Below are positions 1 through 6,913 of a stretch of 17,570 bases of DNA, piece after piece. How positions within the stretch are numbered: position 1 is the first letter of the stretch; every line of letters starts with the position of its first letter. Both the position numbers and the translations under genes were made by a program. The notes under the pieces were generated by a model. That model did not search any database and was not told the origin of the DNA. It saw only the letters and a list, made by a program, of their open reading frames with translations. Origin of the DNA: JBJENW01 sp051880395 (GTDB lineage Bacteria; Bacillota; Clostridia; Lachnospirales; Lachnospiraceae); NCBI GenBank assembly GCA_051880395.1, contig JBJENW010000107.1, positions 1 to 17,570 of the forward strand, in the 5' to 3' direction.

Positions 1-54
1 CTTTAGAAGAGATCAAAAAAGTGTAAGAAACATCTGTCAGATCGTACAAAAGTA

Positions 55-63
55 TGATATAAT
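55..63 (+). promoter_or_regulatory. Extended -10 promoter for the plus-strand hairpin RNA
   Basis: The sequence reads TG-A-TATAAT, with the TG at 55-56 and TATAAT at 58-63, a consensus extended -10 element for the housekeeping sigma factor. No good -35 is visible 17 bases upstream (34-40 reads CTGTCAG), which extended -10 promoters often tolerate. Transcription would start near 70 and run into the hairpin and T-tract at 80-155. No convincing plus-strand protein gene follows. Function is inferred. Confidence 0.45.
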
Positions 64-69
64 AAAGAA

Positions 70-155
70 AACAAAAATTATCCTGTGAATACATAGCATC
101 AGCTGGAGGTTAGGTAGTGAAGTTTTAGCTGTTGCCGTATTCGCAGGATTTTTTT
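70..155 (+). ncRNA. Candidate small structured RNA with built-in terminator
   Basis: An outer 13-bp stem pairs 80-92 with 137-149 and has a single T-G wobble (86/143) that pairs as RNA only in plus orientation. A small internal loop (93-95 against 136) follows. An inner 9-position stem pairs 96-104 with 127-135 with one T/T mismatch. The 22-base apical loop (105-126) begins with GGAGG. Six T residues follow at 150-155, as in an intrinsic terminator, and an extended -10 promoter lies at 55-63. I do not recognise a known RNA family. The alternative is a plain terminator for a plus-strand gene ending left of the window; the long, Shine-Dalgarno-like loop is atypical of that. Confidence 0.42.
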
Positions 156-165
156 ATTTTGAAAA

Positions 166-201
166 GGGGATGCACGGAAAAACGTCCGCATAGGAATCCC
201 C
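166..201 (-). terminator. Probable intrinsic terminator of the polymer operon
   Basis: GGGGAT (166-171) pairs with ATCCCC (196-201). An inner imperfect stem uses CGGA (175-178) and TCCG (185-188). On the minus strand the hairpin is followed by only four T residues (TTTTC), so termination may be partial. It lies 28 bases beyond the stop codon of the SDR gene, the last gene of the operon. Confidence 0.45.
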
Positions 202-228
202 CGTCTGAGATCTGTTTTTTCCGAATAT

Positions 229-1299
229 TTAGCTTTCCTTACTGCACTGCATGCTGCGTACCAGTCTGCGGTACATTTCCTCTAATCCAGTGGTCGCTTT
301 CCACCCGAGTTTTTCCAATTTACTGCTATCTAAACGAATCACCATCTCCGGATTATAGCCGAAAGAAGCCAGATCTTTTGGCATATCCACAGTTACCTGA
401 ATTCCTGACTCCGGAAACAGGCTGCACACCAGTTCTGCCATTTGGCGAATCGTGATCGCTGTATCCATATTTGTGACATTATATGCCTCTCCATCCTCAC
501 CACGTACCAGAATGGTTAGGATCGCTTCGATCGCATCCTTCGTATAACAATAGGTCCGCAGCGTATTTCCGGCTGTATGAAGTACAATATCTTTTTTCTC
601 CATCGCACAGCGGGCAAACTCTGCAAAAACACGACCGTCATCGTAAGCAACGCCTGTACCGAATGTCTGGGAAAGCCGCGCCACGCGAACAGGAACCCCG
701 TATTCTGCCTCATATGCTTTACACAGACACTCTACCATACGTTTTCCCTCCGAATAGCTGCTGCGTGCCTGAAGCGGATCAATATAGCCATAATCACTTT
801 CTGTAATAAACTCTTTCGAACCGTCCGGTGTTCCGTATACTTCCAGAGAAGATAAATAGACCATCGCTTTGACCTGTTTCTCTTTTGCAAAAGTTAAAAT
901 ATGGTTCGTTCCATCTAATGCGGTATGAACCGTCTCCACCGGATTAGATACAAAATATTTCGAACTCGTTGCGCTCGCACCGTGAATAATGTAATCCACA
1001 GGCTCTTCTACCACGATCGGCTGATTGACATCCCCAACGCACAGTGTCATGTTCTCTCGCTCTAAAAGCGGACCAAAAACGCGTTTTGCTTTTTCCTCAC
1101 TTCGAACAAATGCCACTACACGAATGTTCGTCTGTTTGATCCGGTTGCAACAAGCCAACGCACGGACAATCTGTGAACCGATCAATCCAGTTGCACCTGT
1201 TACAAAAACTGTTTTCCCATCCAATTCTGCAAGCGGTGTCGGACCATTTACGATCGCCTCTAAATCTTCCTGCATGACTGCATCGTTTTGTACTTCCAT
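229..1299 (-). CDS. NAD-dependent epimerase/dehydratase (extended SDR) of the wall-polymer operon
   Basis: This 356-residue protein is an extended short-chain dehydrogenase of the type that epimerises, dehydrates or decarboxylates nucleotide sugars using bound NAD. The Rossmann motif TGATGLIG is at residues 34-41, the catalytic serine lies in the SSLEVYG segment (150-156), and the YxxxK pair is YSEGK (182-186). Everything needed for catalysis is present. About 28 residues precede the Rossmann strand, more than usual. The start is well supported: AGGAGG lies five bases before the ATG and overlaps the stop of the preceding TarI-type gene, 9 bases away, so translation is probably coupled. It is the last gene of the operon. 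The true substrate is unknown. Its pairing with a TarI-type enzyme suggests it helps make the polyol or sugar that is then activated with CTP, but an ordinary UDP-sugar epimerase supplying a decorating sugar is equally possible. Confidence 0.88.
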   Translation of the reverse strand: MEVQNDAVMQEDLEAIVNGPTPLAELDGKTVFVTGATGLIGSQIVRALACCNRIKQTNIRVVAFVRSEEKAKRVFGPLLERENMTLCVGDVNQPIVVEEPVDYIIHGASATSSKYFVSNPVETVHTALDGTNHILTFAKEKQVKAMVYLSSLEVYGTPDGSKEFITESDYGYIDPLQARSSYSEGKRMVECLCKAYEAEYGVPVRVARLSQTFGTGVAYDDGRVFAEFARCAMEKKDIVLHTAGNTLRTYCYTKDAIEAILTILVRGEDGEAYNVTNMDTAITIRQMAELVCSLFPESGIQVTVDMPKDLASFGYNPEMVIRLDSSKLEKLGWKATTGLEEMYRRLVRSMQCSKES

Positions 1300-1308
1300 G
1301 GCTGCCTC

Positions 1309-2106
1309 CTATTTCTGCTCCTGATTTGCCTTTTCAGCGCGCATACGCGCCATATTCATACGCGATTCGATCCGGTTTGTTAAGCCTAGACCAAATGCCT
1401 GCTCATTTTCTTTATACTGTAAAAGCGCACGGAACATATACACATCTTCTGGTGTGGTAACCTTGATATTTCCACGGTTTCCCGGCACCATATGTGCTTC
1501 CATTCCAAGACTCTTGATGATCGTACAAGCATCGACCATGTTTTCATAACCATTCGGAGATTTCCGTATCTTGTCGTGTGCTTCGATAATATCCTTCAGG
1601 TAAAAACTCTGCGGTGCCTGTGCCGTAAATGTTTCTTTTCTAAACGGAACCGTATCCACGTTTTCTCCGTCTTTACTTAGCATTACCGTCTCATAGCAAG
1701 AAGTACAGGTGATCGCATTTCCTTTTTCCTTCACCGTCATGATATTATCACTGATCACTTCATACGAAACAAACGGGCGAACACCGTCATGCAGTAAAAC
1801 AACATCATCTCCGCTGTTTTCTTTTTCAGCCGCTTTTAACGCGATATAAATCGAATCCTGCGCTGTTTCACCGCCTGCCATCACACCAGCTACTTTTTTC
1901 AGACGATATTCTTCTACCAGATCTTCCATATACGGAATATACTCTTTTAAAACGGAAATATAAATTTTATCGATCATATCATGATTCTGGAATAACTGCA
2001 ATGTATGGATGATAACCGGTTTTCCGTTGATTTCCAAAAACTGCTTCGGGATACCGGCTCCCATTCTGACACCGCTTCCTCCGGCAAAAATAATTGCTAT
2101 ATTCAT
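1309..2106 (-). CDS. tarI: TarI/IspD-family cytidylyltransferase, probably ribitol-5-phosphate cytidylyltransferase
   Basis: This enzyme transfers CMP from CTP to a polyol phosphate. The fold signature is clear: AGGSGVRMG at residues 8-16 (CTP loop), PKQF at 20-23, GGETAQDSI at 78-86, LLHDGVRPF at 104-112 and TAQAPQSF at 161-168. The IspD family also includes the isoprenoid enzyme, but the neighbours are all wall-polymer genes and the CTP-loop wording is TarI-like, so CDP-ribitol synthesis is the better guess. I start it at the ATG at 2106 (265 residues) because GGAGGAG stands four bases upstream. The open frame continues to 2187, but that stretch is the arm of a long palindrome. A C-terminal tail of about 30 residues, charged and rich in Arg, Met and Glu, exceeds the usual IspD length. 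TarJ, the partner that makes ribitol-5-phosphate, is not in the window. Confidence 0.82.
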   Translation of the reverse strand: MNIAIIFAGGSGVRMGAGIPKQFLEINGKPVIIHTLQLFQNHDMIDKIYISVLKEYIPYMEDLVEEYRLKKVAGVMAGGETAQDSIYIALKAAEKENSGDDVVLLHDGVRPFVSYEVISDNIMTVKEKGNAITCTSCYETVMLSKDGENVDTVPFRKETFTAQAPQSFYLKDIIEAHDKIRKSPNGYENMVDACTIIKSLGMEAHMVPGNRGNIKVTTPEDVYMFRALLQYKENEQAFGLGLTNRIESRMNMARMRAEKANQEQK

Positions 2107-2123
2107 GTTTCTCCTCCATTTCT

Positions 2124-2294
2124 GTACTATGTTCTCTCGGAATCTCCCTTGCGCTCGCTTTTGTGGCTGATTCCCCGCCAGATGCACACAAATTTAATCA
2201 ACGTACGCTCCACGTACGCCTCATAAATTTGTGCACATCTGACAAAAAATCATCTCACAAAATCGGGCACAAAGAGACTCCGAGAGAACATTAC
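2124..2294. repeat. 171-base near-perfect palindrome between two operon genes
   Basis: The arms pair almost end to end. CGTACG (2202-2207) and CGTACG (2213-2218) flank a 5-base loop, and the base is formed by ATGTTCTCTCGG (2129-2140) against CCGAGAGAACAT (2280-2291). Internal irregularities are a 3-base mismatch near the tip (2197-2199), two single mismatches (2158, 2167) and small bulges. Twelve positions are G-U wobbles only in the minus-strand transcript; one is a wobble only in the plus transcript. It fills the space between the stop of the long transferase gene (10 bases away) and the ribosome binding site of the TarI-type gene. It could be a palindromic mobile repeat (MITE-like), an mRNA-processing site or an attenuator. 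There is no second copy in the window. Confidence 0.85.
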
Positions 2295-2304
2295 TTATTG
2301 TTTT

Positions 2305-4089
2305 TTATATTTCTTCCGAATCTTCTTCGTCCTCTTCCTCGTTTGGATTCACTTCTCCGATCGCTTCCGGCGAAAAATTAAGTTGATTCATATATTCATT
2401 GCGCCGATCATTCTCCTCGATTGCCTCTCGAAACTCTTGTGGAAGATTTCCCAAAATGATCCAATCAATCACACGGTCTGACGCATGGCTGTCAATATAA
2501 TCAAAATGTTTTTCTACATATTCATTGACTTTTTCATATTCAAAATCCTTCTTTTTGATCGCCTCTAATAATTCCGCGAATGTATACACTACTTTTCCAG
2601 GCGCAGATTCTTCATACGGACGATGGAAGCCTCTTGAGAAAGAATACTGAATTTTATCAAATGCAAAAAACAGCATCGGATTATGCATCAAAGAATATTC
2701 GAAAATATTTGACGAATAATCCGTGATCAAAAGATCTGTGATATAAAACAGATCGTTGATATTCGGGTACGTTCCAACATCAATAAAGCGGTCTTTATAT
2801 TTTTCCTCAATCGGAACAGATGCGCTTACCCACGGATGCATTTTAAATAAAACAACATATTCTTCTGCACACACATCATACAGACCTTGAAAATCAATCA
2901 ACTCATACGGATAATGTGCCTCTTTCTTATTTTTCCCTCGATATGTCGGTGCAAACAAAATAACTTTCTTGCCTTTACACATCGGATATTTTTCATATAA
3001 TTCTTCCGTCTTCTTTGCACGATAATCCGGGTCTAAATACTCATCCATACGCGGCATACCGGTCGGTAAGACCTGTTCATCATTGATTCCCCATACCTCG
3101 GAGAAAAAGTGCGCGATCTGCTTCGAACCTGCAATTCCGTACTTATACTGCCTATGGGCAGAGACAGGACTTGGACATCCCATATGTCCCCAACGGCTGT
3201 AACCGGAAGATTTAAATCCGGCACCCGCATGCCAGAGCTGAATCACCTCTGTTTCCGGTCGAAGTTTCAACCAGTCTAATACCGGTGCATGATCATCTAC
3301 TACAACCATATCACTCTGCGCCAGTTTCTTGATCAATTCCATCCAGCTCTTATATCCCTGCGGTTCTGCGGCTGCCGCACGTGCCGAATACATGATCTCA
3401 AAGTCTTTTTCCATGCCACGCTCTTTCATACGATTTGCCACCGCTGCAAGATTCGAAGCAATTACTTTATTCTGCTCCGACATAAACAAAATCCGTTTTT
3501 TTGTATGCTTCTTCTGCGCATCTGCATGTACATAACTTTTATAAAGGCTGCGCAAAAAGTCCCTCCGGTTTGTCACTTTTTTATAGGTTTCTTTCACCGG
3601 ATGCAGTTTTTTATTTGACGGAAATCCCATTCCGTTTTTTGCCGCCGACAACACGCGGAAACGAAACGGCAGTGTATCCTCTCCCTCTTCCACATAAAAC
3701 GTTACTGTATATACTTTATTTTGTCCACTGTATAAGAAATTTCGAGAATAACTCTGAATATTTTGTATCACATTTAAACTCGTTTCGCATTCCGCCAGCT
3801 TCTTTTCTCCCTGGCAAACTACAATTCGATACGTACTCGTCGGAACGCAGCGATTTTCGCCGTTATTTGTCACATTACATTTCAAACGGTACACATCATT
3901 CGGCAATTTCTCATAACGAAACCAAATGTGTGCCAAATGACCGTTCGTAACCGCGAAAAATTCTAACGGCTGTTCTTTATCGATTTCTTTCAGATACTCA
4001 ACCTTCACATCGATATACATGAAAATACGTTCCCAACGGATGTCTTCTACTGTTGCTCTAATTCTTTTTTCATTTACTAAACTTTCCAT
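2305..4089 (-). CDS. CDP-polyol phosphotransferase with N-terminal extension (TagF/TarL family)
   Basis: This is a long member of the CDP-glycerol glycerophosphotransferase family, whose members add or polymerise polyol-phosphate units on a lipid-linked acceptor at the inner face of the membrane. Residues 1 to about 170 form a beta-rich N-terminal region. The transferase domain follows, with the first catalytic-type histidine in QLWHAGAGFK (His at about 287), LFAPTYRG (about 378-385), the second histidine in FKMHPW (about 418) and ITDYSSNIFEY (about 455-465). The first motif is WHAG, not the WHG of glycerol-phosphate enzymes; I recall such wording from ribitol-phosphate transferases, which fits the TarI neighbour, but this is inference. 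The ATG at 4089 (594 residues) is preferred because GGAG lies just upstream; a GTG at 4098 overlaps that site. The C-terminus is very acidic (Glu/Asp run at the last 15 residues). Confidence 0.85.
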   Translation of the reverse strand: MESLVNEKRIRATVEDIRWERIFMYIDVKVEYLKEIDKEQPLEFFAVTNGHLAHIWFRYEKLPNDVYRLKCNVTNNGENRCVPTSTYRIVVCQGEKKLAECETSLNVIQNIQSYSRNFLYSGQNKVYTVTFYVEEGEDTLPFRFRVLSAAKNGMGFPSNKKLHPVKETYKKVTNRRDFLRSLYKSYVHADAQKKHTKKRILFMSEQNKVIASNLAAVANRMKERGMEKDFEIMYSARAAAAEPQGYKSWMELIKKLAQSDMVVVDDHAPVLDWLKLRPETEVIQLWHAGAGFKSSGYSRWGHMGCPSPVSAHRQYKYGIAGSKQIAHFFSEVWGINDEQVLPTGMPRMDEYLDPDYRAKKTEELYEKYPMCKGKKVILFAPTYRGKNKKEAHYPYELIDFQGLYDVCAEEYVVLFKMHPWVSASVPIEEKYKDRFIDVGTYPNINDLFYITDLLITDYSSNIFEYSLMHNPMLFFAFDKIQYSFSRGFHRPYEESAPGKVVYTFAELLEAIKKKDFEYEKVNEYVEKHFDYIDSHASDRVIDWIILGNLPQEFREAIEENDRRNEYMNQLNFSPEAIGEVNPNEEEDEEDSEEI

Positions 4090-4109
4090 CTTCTCCACCC
4101 ACGCACAAT

Positions 4110-4850
4110 TTATTGCTCTATCATCTGCTTATAAATTTCAGAAACTTCATCAATTCCGCCAAACGCCACCATTTTTCCCTGATCCAGAATCATTGCCTTG
4201 TCACAGATTCTTTGAACCTGCGCCAGCGAATGAGATACAAACAAAACAGTTGCTCCCTCGGACATCATTTCCATGATTTTCTTCTCACTCTTTTTTCGAA
4301 ACTTTGCATCTCCGACCGAAAGAACTTCATCCAAGATCAAAATATCCGGTTTCGTCGCCGTCGCAATTGAAAATCCAAGTTTCGACCGCATTCCGGAAGA
4401 GTAATTCTTCAACGGAACATCAATAAATTTTTGAAGACCGGAAAACTTAATGATCTCTTCGCACTTTTCATCCAAAAACTTTTTGCTGTATCCAAGAACG
4501 GCACCATACAGATAAATATTTTCCCGACCTGTATACTGCTTATCGAATCCGGCTCCAAGTTCCAAAAGCGGAACCACTTTTCCGTTTCGCTTTACACTTC
4601 CGATCGTCGGTTTAAACACGCCTGCGATCACTTTCAAAAGTGTACTCTTTCCAGCTCCGTTTAATCCCAGAATCCCGAGCCGCTCGCCCTTTTTTAAAGT
4701 AAAATTGACATCATCCAACGCCCAGAATTCATCGTAGGAAACTTCCCGCTTCAACGACTTAATCAGATAGTCCTTCAGATTATCAATCTTTTCGCTGCTC
4801 AAATTAAATTTCATACTTACATGATCTACAATTAATGAATTTTCACTCAT
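4110..4850 (-). CDS. tagH: Teichoic acid/polysaccharide export ABC transporter, ATP-binding subunit
   Basis: This is the ATPase that powers polymer export across the membrane together with the TagG-type permease encoded immediately upstream. Walker A GLNGAGKST is at residues 62-70, the ABC signature NYSSGMRSK at 149-157, Walker B ILILDE at 170-175 and the H-loop histidine at about 207 (FVSHS). The segment FWALDDVNFTLKKGE (42-56) is typical of the TagH/RfbE/KpsT export subfamily. At 246 residues it consists of the nucleotide-binding domain only, unlike B. subtilis TagH, which carries a long C-terminal extension. GGAGGAATTAT precedes the ATG. It follows the permease gene by 18 bases and precedes the long transferase gene by 20 bases. 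Confidence 0.93.
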   Translation of the reverse strand: MSENSLIVDHVSMKFNLSSEKIDNLKDYLIKSLKREVSYDEFWALDDVNFTLKKGERLGILGLNGAGKSTLLKVIAGVFKPTIGSVKRNGKVVPLLELGAGFDKQYTGRENIYLYGAVLGYSKKFLDEKCEEIIKFSGLQKFIDVPLKNYSSGMRSKLGFSIATATKPDILILDEVLSVGDAKFRKKSEKKIMEMMSEGATVLFVSHSLAQVQRICDKAMILDQGKMVAFGGIDEVSEIYKQMIEQ

Positions 4851-4868
4851 ATAATTCCTCCGTTTTTG

Positions 4869-5645
4869 CTATATCTGCAAAATAAACTCATCCTGCTTCT
4901 TATAGAAAAGCAGATTTCCAATCCCTAACACAATCACGCTGAATCCGATCGAATAAATCAGCAGATCCAGGCGCATCGCATTTCCAAACATAGCATCTCG
5001 AAACATCTGAATCAATCCATAAATCGGATTGATCTGCAAAATCCATTCGATGCCCCTCTTTATAAATTTCTCCGGTGTATAGAAAATCGCACTTGTATAC
5101 ATGATCACCATCAAAATAACATCCCACAAATATACCATATCACGGAAAAATACAGATATCGTTGCTAAAATCAGTCCCACACCATAAGTCATGCAGCACA
5201 ATAAGGTCAATGGGATGACCGCCTGGAATATATGCCATGTCGGTGCCACCCCGCAATAAATCTGCATCGGAATCATGACAAGCAATGAGATCAAAAAGAT
5301 CACATAATTATATAAAACGGATGATAACGGATACATATATTTGGGTACATACACTTTTTTGATCATTCCCGCATTCGAACGAATCGACTTCATCGCTGTC
5401 TTTGTCGAAGAAGAAAAGAATGAATATAACAATCGACCACACAAAATATACATCGGAGCATTTGGAATTTTTTTCGGCAAGATTGTTCCAAACACAACCG
5501 TTAACACGATCGTCATCATAAGTGGCTCTAACAACGACCAGAAAATACCGAGATAGGATCTACGGTATTTCAGTTTGATTCCTTTCTTTACCAGTTCCCA
5601 GAGTAGAAATCTTCTATTCCAAAAATTCATAACATATTTTTTCAT
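4869..5645 (-). CDS. tagG: Teichoic acid/polysaccharide export ABC transporter, permease subunit
   Basis: This is an ABC-2 family membrane protein that forms the export channel for the undecaprenyl-linked polymer. The amphipathic N-terminus (FWNRRFLLWELVKKGIKLKY) and the YRRSYLGIFWSLLEPL motif are hallmarks of TagG/RfbA/KpsM permeases. About six hydrophobic helices are visible: near residues 33-50, 60-76, 100-125, 138-165, 170-188 and 225-245, after the ABC-2 pattern. I prefer the ATG at 5645 (258 residues). A GTG at 5651 is in frame, but it overlaps the stop codon of the preceding gene and lies only three bases from AGGA, while the ATG sits nine bases away. The gene is coupled to the TagH-type ATPase downstream. 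Confidence 0.9.
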   Translation of the reverse strand: MKKYVMNFWNRRFLLWELVKKGIKLKYRRSYLGIFWSLLEPLMMTIVLTVVFGTILPKKIPNAPMYILCGRLLYSFFSSSTKTAMKSIRSNAGMIKKVYVPKYMYPLSSVLYNYVIFLISLLVMIPMQIYCGVAPTWHIFQAVIPLTLLCCMTYGVGLILATISVFFRDMVYLWDVILMVIMYTSAIFYTPEKFIKRGIEWILQINPIYGLIQMFRDAMFGNAMRLDLLIYSIGFSVIVLGIGNLLFYKKQDEFILQI

Positions 5646-5650
5646 AATCA

Positions 5651-6901
5651 CTAATCCTTTACTAAACTATCGATCAGACCAGCCACGCGCTCTGCTGCAT
5701 GTCCATCCTCACAAGAGCCTTTTCCCTTTAAAAATGCATCCACCTTTTTTTGATACACGGTCTCATCAAAAGACAGGATCTGTTCTTCTAATTTCTCATT
5801 CGTGGACGCGATCGGAAATGGTGTCTCTGTGAGCGGATAATACAACCCACGGCTCGCATCATAGGAATCCGCCTGTGTCGCATACAGAAATCCCGGCTTC
5901 TTTGTTAAAAGAAAATCAAAAATGCAGCTGGAATAATCTGTGATCACCACATCTGCTGCTAAAAGCAGTTCCTGTATATCCGGATACTCTGTCACATCAC
6001 AAATGAAATCCGCCTGTGGAATCACCTGCTTCGCGAACGTTTTCATGCGCGGATGCATACGAATCCACATCTTCCATCTACCGCCAAAGCGTTTTTCCAG
6101 CGCTTTGGCTGCTTTCTCATAATCCAATGTAAATCCCTCGATCTGCTCATTATCACGAAATGTCGGCACATATAACACACTATATTCTTCTGCTTCAAGA
6201 CCTAATTTTTTTCGGACTTGTCGCCGTTTTTCTTCTGGCAGCTGCACAAGAATGTCATTTCGCGGATGACCATATTCTAAAATCTGGTTCACCTGCCAAA
6301 ACGCATGACGATAGACATCGGATTCAAACGCACTGTTAGAAATCCAGTAATCGGTATATGCGGCATTTTTTTTCGCATAGTACACCCAGTTCGGATCCAC
6401 CGTTAAAAGCGAGCAGTCGTTTTCAATTTTCTTAATTCCAAAAGAACCATGCCACATCTGAATATAAATCTGTTCCGGCTTTTTTTCCAGTCCCAGATTC
6501 AGATACTGCACAACATGATAATTCGCCAGCCAGATTTTGGCTGTCGCATATTCATAAAAAGCCTCCTGTGACTTATAGGTCACCAGTCGCACACCTTCCG
6601 GAAATTCATGCCTTTGCTGCTCAATATTTTGTACAACCCACACAATATCCAGATCTTTGTGCTCCTGTAACAATTGCGCGATCACATATTTGCAATTACA
6701 ACCGTAGCCGCTGCCCATATAATTGTCTACCACAATTTTCTTCGGATTCACCGGCAGCATCCCCCATTTTTTGAGGTAAACCTGATGCATATTGCGTGTA
6801 AACTGTAGTCTGGTGTGTTTCAAACGATAGCATTTGACATCGTTCTCCACTCGATAATCGACAAATTTTTTTATCACCTTTTTTACTTTATATAGAAACA
6901 T
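5651..6901 (-). CDS. CDP-glycerol glycerophosphotransferase family protein (TagB/TagF-like)
   Basis: This is the second of three transferases of this family in the window (416 residues). The N-terminal Rossmann-like half begins with the conserved VDNYMGSGYGCNCKYV segment (58-73). The active-site motifs are IQMWHGSFGIKK (147-158, His 151), YVPTFRDN (244-251), IRMHPRM (280-286, His 283) and VITDYSSCIFDF (319-330). WHG with a following Lys-rich stretch is the usual form for enzymes that move glycerol-3-phosphate from CDP-glycerol. No membrane helix is visible; the Lys-rich N-terminus could help it sit on the membrane, as known for TagB and TagF. AAAGGAG precedes the ATG by eight bases, and the LicD-type gene ends 12 bases upstream. 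Whether it primes or extends the chain cannot be told from sequence. Confidence 0.88.
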   Translation of the reverse strand: MFLYKVKKVIKKFVDYRVENDVKCYRLKHTRLQFTRNMHQVYLKKWGMLPVNPKKIVVDNYMGSGYGCNCKYVIAQLLQEHKDLDIVWVVQNIEQQRHEFPEGVRLVTYKSQEAFYEYATAKIWLANYHVVQYLNLGLEKKPEQIYIQMWHGSFGIKKIENDCSLLTVDPNWVYYAKKNAAYTDYWISNSAFESDVYRHAFWQVNQILEYGHPRNDILVQLPEEKRRQVRKKLGLEAEEYSVLYVPTFRDNEQIEGFTLDYEKAAKALEKRFGGRWKMWIRMHPRMKTFAKQVIPQADFICDVTEYPDIQELLLAADVVITDYSSCIFDFLLTKKPGFLYATQADSYDASRGLYYPLTETPFPIASTNEKLEEQILSFDETVYQKKVDAFLKGKGSCEDGHAAERVAGLIDSLVKD

Positions 6902-6913
6902 CCTTCTGCTCCT

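Noticed and set aside
1..26. Plus-strand codons reading LEEIKKV then stop, like the end of a gene from left of the window.
   Set aside because: Only eight codons are visible and another frame is open to base 88, so nothing separates a real gene end from chance.
132..455. Plus-strand open frame starting at TTG inside the candidate small RNA.
   Set aside because: It has no suitable ribosome binding site, begins in a terminator stem, and mostly overlaps the SDR gene on the other strand.
1309..2106. Reading this gene as the isoprenoid enzyme IspD.
   Set aside because: The fold allows it, but every neighbour is a wall-polymer gene and no other MEP-pathway gene is near. TarI is the better call, though not proven.
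2107..2187. A longer TarI-type start that would add 27 residues.
   Set aside because: The extra codons are the left arm of the palindrome, and a strong ribosome binding site marks the ATG at 2106.
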